A DNA stretch of 64,000 bases, taken from assembly GCF_015706575.1 (NCBI RefSeq), contig NW_024037072.1, positions 14,943,162-15,007,161 of the forward strand. The letters are read 5' to 3'. A program made the position numbers and the translations under genes. Below the pieces are notes generated by a model, which had not been told where the DNA came from, made no database searches, and was given only the letters and a program-made list of their open reading frames with translations. Shown piece after piece: positions 38,129 to 49,000 of the stretch (the first letter of the stretch is position 1; the number at the start of each line of letters is the position of its first letter). This DNA is from Patiria miniata. Its lineage: Eukaryota > Echinodermata > Asteroidea > Valvatida > Asterinidae.

Positions 38129-39620
38129 TGGTGTACCCTAACGTGGCGCACTTCGACAACTCACTGGACATCCGTTCAAATTGCTTCAAAACCCAAGAGC
38201 CGATTCTGTTCAGACTTACACACGTTAGTGCCGGATTGAACACCTTCCAGAAAAACTATCTGTCATTCATTTTGGTTTAGTACAAATGACAAAAAAATTC
38301 AGAGAGTACGACAGAATTGTCGAGAAGTTACTTACGCAAAACTGTCGAACTGTCCCCTAACGTGGTGCGCGCCGCTGATTGGCTGAAATGGTTTGGTACC
38401 ATGCTACGGTGGCCTATGACGATCATTTGCCCTGACGACAATTTGCCGTGAAAAAAAGTTTCGTTTTATTGCATTTTATGTTATGCAGGAAACAATATGG
38501 ATCTTTAGGTGTTTACAAGTTTACAAACGGCTACAACATTAAAAACAGTTGAAAAGTAAAGCAAATCTCTTGAACCTCGAAATCAGAAAATATAGCAATG
38601 CAAAAAGACATGACCCTTAAATAAAAAAAATAAACATGGTCATTTCTGTTTTAGCCTCTGAAAAAGAACTTGCAACGTCAGGCCACATTGATTTTTAGAA
38701 AAAAATAAACAGTTACAAAAACGTACGCTCGTCCAATATTGTAAGAAAAATAAAAATAAAAATATCCAGTAACTTGAATAAATGTTTTCCCTCACATGGA
38801 ATTCTGCCGAAGATCTCTCTACAAAAATGAATAAATAAACAAACAAACGATATACTACAAGTTTTTTATTTTAAAATTTAATACATGATTAAATATAAAA
38901 CTCTAGCTCAAGTTAAGAGAATAGAAAAATCAGCAGTTATGTTTCAATAATAAATTTATTTCTGACACGATATTTAAAAGGCATCCTAGACGTTTTAAAT
39001 ACATAACAATTTCAACAATATTCATATAATGTCAATTACCTCTACGTTTTGCATATCCGCTACATTTACTCGATTATAATATCTAATCAAAAGTGCACCC
39101 GCACGGTACCGGTGATGCCAAGCCACATAAAAACTAGGCCTAATTGTATTCACTTTATATGTCTATTACAGGCTACCGTACATGACGTCATGACAACCTA
39201 GAGCAGACGACACTATTTTTACGTTCCGGTAAATTTCCAGTAAACTTCGGATTATTCTGCTTACTTTTCATTAATACTGATAACGTTGACGAATAATATT
39301 ACTTTTTAATTAGTTTAATTGTTTTGGAATCTTGAATTAAAAGAAAACGTCTGCTTGTTACCTTTTTTTGGCCATTGTTTCTGGACGTCGACGGCATCTT
39401 GATACTTTTTGCTATGGGATCGTCTGGCTTTCTGTGTAACCTTTGACCTTCTACGCGCAATCGTGACGTCAGAAATTTGAATCTAGTATGTATATTTGCG
39501 AAGGATTGTGTGACCTTTATTAAGTGTTAATTGTAAGAAAAATGGATTGTTCATTTCGTCAAGAGAGGAGAAAAACCAAAGTGCGCCACGTTAGGGGGCG
39601 CGCCACGTTAGGGTACACCA
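38129..39620. mobile_element. non-autonomous DNA element with 21 bp ends
   Basis: TGGTGTACCCTAACGTGGCG and its exact reverse complement end the 1.49 kb segment. Further copies of the CTAACGTGG word lie inside at 38357 (CCTAACGTGGTGCG) and 39588 (GCGCCACGTTAGG). No transposase frame. I could not identify a target duplication, so the superfamily is open. Confidence 0.55.
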
Positions 39621-39825
39621 ACAATATAAATCGGCCGGCTTGCTTGCTTGGCCTAAAACTTGGTTCAAATTTTAAATTAACAGAGGCTAGTTATAAAGAA
39701 GTGTGTATTTAAACAACAGTTTATTGGTAAGTTATTTCCATGCTTTTAATCTTGACAGCTTTGAGCTTATATTTTCCTTCACCATCATGCATCATGTTGA
39801 CATAAAACATCGATACATGTACAGT

Positions 39826-39850
39826 ACATCATGTACATGTACATGTACAT
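39826..39850. repeat. ACATGT microsatellite
   Basis: About four copies of the self-complementary hexamer ACATGT. Confidence 0.8.
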
Positions 39851-40803
39851 GTCTGTTTGCATTGTGTTTTCTGTGTCATTGTGTGTATTATAAGGCCAGC
39901 TTTAAGGTTATTTTGGCTTTTCCTCAAAGTTGCTGAAAAGTGAAATGCCTTTGTTTTTGTTAAGATTTTTTTGGCTTTTCCGCATAGTTGCGGAAAAGCT
40001 AATTTGTTTTTGCTCATGTTTTTTTTAACATTCAGTCTTGGGAGTTCTATCCCAAAATCCATAGATTTTGAACACATCTTTTCTCAGTGCCACTTCTAGC
40101 AGTCATGTATCTTTGTCATACATCATTCAATGTTTGCGTAGGCATTATCCGTGGTCAATGCATTCGTCACGAGCCGCTCGCACGCATAATTGGTGGCCAA
40201 ATATCCTCACCATCGCTAACTCACTAGCTCTAACATACTGTTATAATAGTTATATACCACGGTAATATATTGTGAAAGGTCAAGAGGATCACGTGACATG
40301 TCACAAAAACGCATGAGTGATGTACGCCGTGGTACATGAGTGATGTACCCCATGGGGTACATTACCTTGATCTTTCCCGCTGTTGAAAGTGTCGTTGGTA
40401 CGTAACGTAAATTGATGTATGTTCCTGTAAGATGTGCCATGGGAGTTAGTGATGAACAGCTACAACCGCCATTGTTGTTTACATCGTTCATCACTGTTTG
40501 TCTGCTAGATTTTTAACTGTGCCAATTTCGCTGCCAATTTCGCCGTAATTTCACCACAATGTAGGCAGATGATGACAACTGTTGCCTCCAAAAAAAGTGC
40601 TTTCTCTCTTGTTACAAAGACGAGATCAGAAATGTGATTTTTGAACAGGACAGCTTCAGCACGAGGACAAATACGGAAAATTCTGTGAAAATAGTTCGCC
40701 AATTCTGCACCGCAACAGGAAGAGACCCACAGTTTCAGACGTTACCAGTGACAGAATAAGAATTGGACAGCTGTAACAGGGTCCATGCTGTGACGGGGAA
40801 CTG

Positions 40804-40917
40804 CTGTGACGGGGTCCATGGGTTTTGTACACCCTCTGGGGCAAATGGCACCCTCGGCTTTGCTTCGGGTGCCAATTGCCCCCTTGGGTGTACAAGACAT
40901 CATGGACGCTGTCACAG
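40804..40917. repeat. long hairpin
   Basis: CTGTGACGGGGTCCATGGG...TTGTACACC...GGCAAATGGCACCC pairs with GGGTGCCAATTGCC...GGTGTACAA...CATGGACGCTGTCACAG. The arms are about 50 nt around an 8 to 12 nt loop (CTTTGCTT). The tight loop is unusual among the elements here. Confidence 0.6.
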
Positions 40918-41179
40918 AAGGCAACAGTTAATGTATCCGTGCAGAAAATACAGTGCTAAACAGCAACCTCATGCGGCCACTATATTTATATGCAAATCAA
41001 CCAGATCTGATTGAATGCCTGCCCTTGGTCCAACCATCAGCTTATGTTTTCTTTATTTTGCACTAGATTTCTAGTGCACGACCTCGTATACGAAAACAGA
41101 TAAGTGTAGGCGGGGCATATGTGGACTGTCCAATCACGCCTTGGTTAATTCCGAACAATTTTTTATAGATTTTTATAGA

Positions 41180-41387
41180 TTTATATATTCTTTGTGTAGC
41201 CAGAGGTATTGGAATTGAAGGCCTTCGGGCCACAGTTTTTAGGTAAATTTTTTAATTCCGGGCATATGCCCCTGGCTTTCGTCATGTTCGTTTTTGTTTC
41301 TTGGTTTTTGGTTTTCTTTTATTTTGTGAATGTTTGTTGTTTGTGTTTTTAATGCCGAATAAATAATAATAATAATAATAATAATAT
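41180..41387 (+). mobile_element. possible retrotransposon 3' tail ending in (AAT)n
   Basis: A unique-looking stretch ending AATGCCGAATAAATAATAAT runs into about nine AAT units (41359-41387). A simple-repeat end after a body with no other end is typical of some LINEs and their SINEs. No coding part is left. Confidence 0.35.
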
Positions 41388-42164
41388 GCAGTTACTTTGC
41401 AACATTACGTGTACAACTATGGCGGAGATGGTCATTCGTCGTCCGAAGATCTGATGCGTTGCTTGAATTCTAGCAGCGAATTATTCCTCGGAGACTTTCA
41501 ACACGAGCAGCATGTCGTGGTCACAACGTTTTCGTGAATTTGCCGACAGGTTATAGGAAAGTCATCATTTTTCAGCCGTGCGACAGGCACAAAGCCGTAA
41601 CAATTCCTACGCAACAATCAACCAATGAGAAAATGACTTTTAAAGGTCAGCTTTAGGTTATTAGCATAATGAGAACCCCTAAACCCCACGCTGACGGTTG
41701 GACCAAGGCGTTAGTCTGGGTCTAGTTGATTTGCAAATAGGGCTGCATGAATTTGCTGTTCGCGCTGAGTGCGCTGTATATATGCTAGCACTAGCGAGTT
41801 AGCACCAGCGAGAATAATTTTTGGCCACCGGTTACGTTACCATGCGGACGGCTAATGACGAAAGCTTGACACCATGAAGGCATAGACCTTATAGCAAAAT
41901 GTGTACCGAAGAGTGACGTCATGATGACGTCCTCATGTGCCAAGTGACATCCTCATAAAGGTGCATTTTTCAATGACCTATATCTAAAGAACTACAAGGC
42001 CGATTGGGATGAAACTGTGCATGTTCATAGACAGGGATGTGTTAGAGATGAAAATTGAAGTGACGTCATGATGACCTAGATTTTTGAAGTTTTGAAGATT
42101 GTCGCCATATATCTCCTAAACGCAACATGCTAAATTCAACATTCGTTTTGTAAAAGGTTTGTTA

Positions 42165-42424
42165 GGCCACACAAAAAAATAGTTCTGCTTCCGATTACAT
42201 GGCATTTGAAAATAGGGTAGGTAGGTAGGGAAATTATTTTTTTTGCCAATTTTTTTTTGTGTATGATCATATGGAAGCGTCTGCGCACAGTCAAGGGTAA
42301 AAGGTAGAAATTGATGGTTTTGGGTGTTTTTTTTCTCATTTTGCCCATAAAAAAAATTAGGGTAGGGGCTGTCATAATAGGGTAGGTATGGAAACCGGGA
42401 GCAGAACTATTATTTTTTTTGGCC
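42165..42424 (-). mobile_element. Harbinger-type MITE, second copy
   Basis: Opposite-orientation relative of 15266-15521: same ends (GGCC...AATAGTTCTGCTTCC) and internal GGGTAGGTAGGTAGGG. TTA precedes it; the right flank is TTG. Confidence 0.6.
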
Positions 42425-42449
42425 TTGGGTCATAGACATATATGCACAA

Positions 42450-42585
42450 AAACGTGTAACACTGTATACTCAGTGTGCTACTTCCAATGTGAAAGTTGGA
42501 ATATCACTTGGGCGGGAGAGTCTTACCCACGACCTTCTGCTTTCTAGTGCAGATGTCTTACCACTCGACCACCGAGCTTGCAGGA
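42450..42585 (-). mobile_element. SINE (family 2)
   Basis: ACACTGTATACTCAGTGTGC to CTCGACCACCGAGCTTG. The reverse complement has the tRNA-Ser-like head and a worn B-box (GGGTAAGACTCTCC). Confidence 0.6.
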
Positions 42586-42661
42586 TAATATGCTTCGAAT
42601 CTGATGTACATGTAACAGTGGGTACCACAGTTAAATTATTCATAAGATGAATTTGCATCAG

Positions 42662-42813
42662 GGTGATGTAAATCAATATTAGGTTTTGCCCTTTTAAGAA
42701 GGTCATGGGTTCGAGTCCCAAAGTGATTTTTTTCTCCCTACTTTCACTCGGGAGGTAACACACAGCATTTATACGTTGGTGAAGGGCAAAACCTAATATT
42801 GATTTACATCACC
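42662..42813. repeat. perfect inverted arms around a SINE (family 2) piece
   Basis: GGTGATGTAAATCAATATTA... at 42662 and its exact reverse complement ending 42813 give arms of about 32 bp. The centre reads as the tRNA B-box and body of family 2 in sense. It is either two opposed SINEs or a foldback rearrangement. Confidence 0.65.
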
Positions 42814-43369
42814 CCAACGTAAATTCACCTGATAAATAGTATCAAAGGGTGGCTGTTATAATATAAGGAAAGGTCTGATCGTCATGAAACTTGGTGGGAG
42901 GTTCGATGATGTTAATAATGTGCATAATCTGAAGTTTCGTCACGATGACGTCGTCAGCCAACACGGTCCATGGCCTCCCTCCCAAAACGAACCCCCTTTT
43001 TTTTTTGTAAGTGACGTCGTAATAAAGGCAGGCACTGCGTACACCACCAAAGGCCTTAAAAAATGCTTAAAGTGGTCAATAATTGAAACAGATTGCACCA
43101 GCGCGCCCTCCCTCTTGTCGCAAGTGCACTGTCTTGTTGCAATTGTTAGTCCAGTTGCCTTTTAAGTTTAGTAAAAGTATGACAGACCCCCTTTTCTTTT
43201 TGAGTCTCTCTCCCTCTCTATATCTTGCTTTTTTAAGCAAAAGGGCGGGGGTAAATCCCCTCTAAATATTAGCCCTAATCCATCCATTGCTGAAAATTAA
43301 AGCAAAAGTAAATGACACCTTAATTAAGACGTAAAAGATATACGTAAAGGATATCACTTCAGAGAAATT

Positions 43370-43560
43370 AGGCAGTCAGAGATTAGGCCTGTGGGGTCAA
43401 ATATTCAGAAAGCTTGTTTCGGTCTCAAATCTCTCAAAGATGAATGTTTAGGCCCCCTAATAAATCAGTTTGAACTCTACCATAAAAGGGCACAATTCAG
43501 TTTCAACCAAAATTTCGTTTTCTCACAATTCAGCTTCATACATAAATTTGTGGATTAATA
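43370..43560 (+). promoter_or_regulatory. upstream block homologous to the gene A flank
   Basis: Counterpart of 4010-4180. Here the block lies only about 130 bp before the start-codon exon, the uninterrupted arrangement. The transcription start was not identified. Confidence 0.45.
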
Positions 43561-43687
43561 TGTGAAAATTAAGTGACAGTTTCCATTTAATTGTATTTAG
43601 GAAACCTATATTCACTGGATAAGGTAGGCTTCAAGTCCATTCCAGACTTTGTACAATGGACTTTACAGATGTTCTTTTTCTTCACAG

Positions 43688-43732
43688 GAAGACAAGTCCT
43701 TGTTAATTTGAAGGATACATATTCATGTCAAG
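43688..43732 (+). other. 5' UTR part of gene B start-codon exon
   Basis: The acceptor TTCTTCACAG|GAAG matches gene A. The ATG at 43733 is in the same context (AAGATGG). Confidence 0.6.
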
Positions 43733-45387
43733 ATGGCTTCTGCATCTAATATGAGTGAGGAACAGGTTGCAACATTAAGAGAAGAACTTGTGGAGCTCTT
43801 GAAAGCAAACCAACCCCACATAAACCTTGGTAATCTTCAGGCACTCTACAGCAAGCATGTTAAGAAGGAACTTGCCATCAAGAAATTTGGCATTTCCTCG
43901 GTTAAACAACTGGTGGCTTTGCTTGGGGACGTGGTAGAAATTATCGCTGTCGGAAAAACCCAATATCTGATGTTGAAAAAGTTGCCAGTGGCCACAAAAG
44001 CGCAGAAGAAGGGTGGAGCAGGAAAAGTCAACCCAGTTAAAAGCAACACTGCTTCAGCCAAAGACATCGGAAATCTGTCAGCAGGGTCAGAGCCCAGCTC
44101 CAAGAGATATCGAACAGATCAATCTTCGGCAGTGGGAAGAGATACCTCGGTGGACTTAAGGAAGGATTTGGTGGAATTGCTTCAGAGTTCACCTGGAGGG
44201 CATATTGAACTGCACTCCCTGCCAGAAACCTACGAGCGGAAGTACAAGAGAGCCATGAACCTTGCTGAATATGATATCGCCACAGTTGACTTGATTGCTG
44301 ATACATTCAGAGACATTCTTGAGGTTGTCAGTCAGTGCGATCACATCAAGCATCCACATATCCGCATTAAGCCAGAAGACGCAGCTGCTCAACAAAACAG
44401 AGTCGATGGTAAACGGACCCTGTCTAACAACTTGCGAGAGGAACTGAAAGAGTTGCTTAAAAATTACCCTGCAGGTTTGAGGCTAGCAACAATTAACACA
44501 AAATACTCACAAAAGTACCACAAAAATGCACCCAAGAGGCAGGTGATAATAGATACCTGCAAGGATGGTTTTGAATTCTTCAATAAGTGCAGCAAACCCA
44601 GGTGTCGTTTTCTTCAGCTGAAACCAGGTCATAGCAAGTCTGATGGTGATGGGAGAGCAAGCGATGCTGTCACCTCAGGTCAGCAACTCCCTCCCATGGT
44701 GTTCAACAATACAGGTTTGGGGTCGACTTCTTTGGGTCTGTTGGGAGCTGCCCCAGAGGTTTATTATGGTCCACCCCCAGTAGGGTTTGGAGAAGTTGCA
44801 TTTGGAAGATTTGACATCAGTGGATCAGGTTTATTAGGCGCCTCGCCAGCTGTAGCTGCTGCCTCAGCAGTTCCATTAATGGGTCTTGATGTCGGTGCTG
44901 CAACTGAGAATCCACATACACAACCTGGACAGCTAGGTCTCCTTGGGCCTGTGGTACATCAACAAAGACAGGTTCAGCAACAGCAACCACAAAAACTTCC
45001 CCTGAAGAAAACTGCAGTTGGTCTTGTGCAACAAGAGCAGATAAGAAGTGTGCCAAAAGTACAGCCTGTGAAAGAAAGTGGGAAGAGAAGTAAGAAAAAC
45101 AAAGTTAGTGGCCAGCCTCCAGAGATTACATTTGGAAGCTTGGATGCAACTGAATTGACTCTGTTACAGCCACGAGACCAAAAACCTAAGCAAAGTGTTG
45201 CAATCAAGCAGGAACATGTGCAGCAACAAACCCAACCGAAGTGGCCACAGCCGTATTTGAAGGAACAGCTGCAGGGGCAGCCCCACAAGATGAAAACAAG
45301 TGTCAAACAACTGGACACAAATCAATGCAGGGATGCTGCAGTCCTTAGCTCAAGAGACAAACAACAGGAATGGTCTGCATCAACTCA

Positions 45388-45422
<35 letters not shown>

Positions 45423-46084
45423 GAAAGAAACCTAGACAGGAATACCTACCACTGGATCAGTACCCATCTCTTTCTTCATCACGAAGCAGCAGCTCAAAGC
45501 AACAAGCTCCTAAACAGAGCACCCTAGATGAAGTGGCCCAGACCCTTATTGACAACCTTGCTGCAGCCAATGAGCTGGTGACAGTGGAAGGCGTGGTGGA
45601 ACTTCTCATGCAGCATTTTCAGGCTGCCAGCTTGCAAAAGCTGGGGCTACGAAACGAGAACCAACTACCAGCCCTGAAGCAGTTGATGAGGCTCCAGTCC
45701 AAAGTCAATGTCTTCATCCAGGCATTTGTCAAAGTCAGGGCCATATGTACGCTCCATGAGCTCAGGGAATCCCTAGCGATGGTAGATGCCCCAACCGGTT
45801 CAACAGAGAAGCTTGACTATGCTGCCCTTCACCTAGGTCCTTTATCCAAGCAGCCCCTGGTCTATCAGTTCTTTAAGTTTCCACCAACCAAAGATGACAG
45901 CGATATCCCCAAGATCACTACCATTGATGTTTTGGAAGTCCTGAACAGATTTCTGACTGCCAAAGATCTGTGGAGGGATCGTGTCAAGTTGGAGGACTTT
46001 ATGGAATACGTTGTAGAAGAGTATGATCTGGAAGGGCCGTATGACTTGGGCTTGCGAATCCAGAGTGTTGCTCTTGGCATTTCA
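43733..46084 (+). CDS. Gene B exon 1: three LOTUS-like domains, polyQ, conserved end
   Basis: The exon has 784 codons. LOTUS-like units lie at residues about 7-80, 136-216 and 228-300, each aligned with units 1-3 of gene A. There is a longer unique linker (VKESGKRSKKNKVSGQ, basic). A run of 12 Gln precedes RKKPRQ. The final roughly 190 residues match the end of gene A exon 1 closely. This exon is the most divergent part of the two genes. Confidence 0.85.
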
Positions 46085-49000
46085 GTAAGTTTCCTATGTA
46101 CAGTTCTTTTCTGAAATTAATTAACAATTCCATTACACATTTACTCATGAATGCACAAACCTTGTAACAATGATTTTTAGTAGATAATTTCTAGCTCGAA
46201 ATGAAAAAGAAGGTCTTTGTACCAAATTAAAGAGGTGCAATTTTACATTCCTATCACTTCTAAATTTATGAAATAAATGCTACTTTTTACTTATATGTAC
46301 TCTTTTCAGGCCCTCAAGACTGCCAAACGTGAACAGAAAACAACCATGGACCGGGCTCGTGAAAACATAAAGACTTCCATGACTGAAGAGGTGACTGAAG
46401 CCATGGAGAAAATCCGCAAAGCTGTGATATCACCTGCAGACATTACCGGGCACCAGTTCCCCCCGGGCCCTATGCTGGAGGTGCGGCGCCGCTACTGCAA
46501 CGTGACAGCGGCAGAGGCGGTGAACATGGTGTTTAACAATGCCTACGAGTTGACTGTCAATAGCAGACACCTGAAGCAGTTCTGCTTGGCGCTGAAGAGC
46601 ATGGTGATGGACAGGCTCAGCCGGTCGCTGTTCCAGTTGGCTATTTGTAGTGGTGACCTTAGTCGACCCAGTGACCTTCCAGAGGGGATTCTGGATTCTG
46701 AAGACGAAGATGAGGAGGAAAGAGGTCCTGATGAGGAGGAGAGAAGCCCAGTCAAATCAAAACCAACTGAAGGTATGGGGTTTCTTAAAACAGTGGCTTT
46801 GTCTCTGGCTCCAACTTCATATCTGTCTTCAGCATCATTTTGAAGACTTCTGTATCCAATGGAGAAGCAAGATAACAGAAAAAAAATCTGACCAGGTACA
46901 AAGGATCTGATACTGAATTGATGAATCTCTCAAGTCAGAGACAATAACTCTAGCCAGAGATGAGGCCAAGTTTTTTAAACACCCCTGTGAAAGATTACAA
47001 TAAAGAATTTAAAGCAAATTATTCCCTAGAGGCATATTTTTATAAGAGCCTTCTTGGATCTTACAAAATCAATCACTGTGATGTTGTAGCCCAACTGTGA
47101 TGGGATACTAAAAGTAGCTGGGCTCTATTTTCCTCATTTTTACAAAATCTTTTATTACATTGCCAGTGGTAAATAGGCTAAACACTCAAATTGTATGCAG
47201 CCAAAGTAACAGATGGTACCAACTGAATGAGAGAAATATGGTTGGTTTGGAATGTGTACAAATTGTTATGAAAGCTGTGCCAGATTTTTTCCATATCTGC
47301 TTTGTGTATTCCAAAGTGCGCTTGTACACAGTGCACAGTGTGCAAAACAAAATATGTACAAAGTTGGACAAATAAATGAAATTAGTTGAAGCTTTCCAAA
47401 GTATTCTTTGAGAAGTTGGCTATGTGTCAAAAATTGCTACAAACCTCTTTGTTTCTTTTTTTCTTTTTTGCCTCCTAGATCAAGTCCGCGAAGAGCTGCA
47501 GCGTTACCTGGAACGTATTCAGCATGGAAATGTCAATCTCAGAGACCTTGCCCGCATCGAGGACAAACTTTGCAAGCATTTTGACTATCAGGACTTTGTG
47601 TCGCTCAGCCGAGCCAGGAAAACCTTCCTACAGTTCCTTTCACTGGACCATCCAGAGGTAATAATGATAATAATTTGGGGGTGAATCATTGTTCTTCTTG
47701 TCTTAGTGTGCTGTTGGACCCTTTCCTTTCAGTATTTGGCACGATACAATTGTCCTGTTCTGTTGTGTATGGGCTATGGTGTTTTGCATACCCAAGATGG
47801 CAAATGGCAACTATGGGCAGCAGTGTCACTGGGCCACCTACAGTTAACCATTTTTTTCCCAATCGCCCACTTTTGCCCCGTCACAAACAATAGCCTCCAT
47901 CAAAATACAAATGCGGAAGGGGGGGTGCTTTGTCACCTAGCCTCCATCAAAATACAAATGCGGAAGGGGGGGGGGGGAGGGGGAATGTAGCTCTGCGCCA
48001 ATGTTAAAAAAAACACCTGCGCCAATGTTCAACATCTTGCAACAGGGGGCACTGTTCAAAGCGGGCGATACGGGCAAAGTGACAATGGGCATGGGCGTCG
48101 CGAGGGGGGGGGCAAGGGGGGCACTTGCCCCCCCCCCTGGAAAAGCAACCCCCCCCCCAAAAAAAAAAGGAAGAAAAAAAAAAGGGAAAAAAAAGAAAGG
48201 AAAAAGAGGCGCGAAGACAAAGTGGTGTAAATTTAATGAGTTGGGGGGGGGGGGGCAAAATGTCCCTGCCCCCCTCTAAAAACTGATAAATCGAGAATGT
48301 GTTGAGAAATACAAGCATTTTTTGGCAACAATTTTTTTTGCCCCCCTCTAGAAAAAATCCTGGCGACGCCCATGACAATGGGTGGCACTCTACACCCAAG
48401 CATATTGGCCCATGGACACAAGATTTTGCAGGCAGGCAGATACTTTTGCGGAGAAATTAATTGGGGTGTCCGCCACCCCCCCCCCCCCATGATGCCCATG
48501 CCAAGGGAAAGACAGGGTGCCATTTGTTGAAACACAGTACTGCCCATCATGTTGCTACCAAATTTCTTACCAAAGTCTTGCATTAATGGCATTTGAGAGG
48601 TCCATGTGTTGTTTTCCCACGTGTGACTTGGGTTGGGCCACAACAGACAATTTTGTTTACTTCGTAGCGTCTTCAGAGATTGGTAGATTACGCATTTGGG
48701 TAACATATGTTGGAACAACAGTGTTTTAAAGTCATTATACTGTCGTTGACAGATGTATAGTTGTTCTGGTGTTTGTTGTATACTAAACAGGTACATTGGC
48801 ATATTTAATCGGTTCTACCGTGATCTAAAAAAAAAACTGCATCCAAATGGTTGTGACATTATAACAAAGTCCTATCTAACTCCCAAAATGCAATGCAATA
48901 TTTTTGACGTCATAGCAACTCGGGTTAATACACCCACATACATTGATACACATGCTTTTCTACGATCCTTTAAAAATATATGTTTTAACATTTGCTCAGG

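Larger units (their letters stand above)
35271..43369. other. gene-poor interval between genes A and B
   Basis: Eight kilobases of AT-rich DNA in which I find no exon with splice partners on either strand. It holds the mobile elements and repeats listed separately. A CpG-containing segment at 41400-41560, with ATGGCGGAGATGG at 41419, has the look of a promoter or first exon, but its 11-codon frame ends at once, so I do not call a gene. Confidence 0.55.

Noticed and set aside
41400..41560. Separate gene or first exon near ATGGCGGAGATGG
   Set aside because: The frame stops after 11 codons, no donor joins it in phase to gene B, and similarity upstream of A is lacking.
48004..48802. Minus-strand frames of 131 and 189 codons in gene B intron 3
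   Set aside because: They cross a MITE and homopolymer runs and have no conserved protein content.
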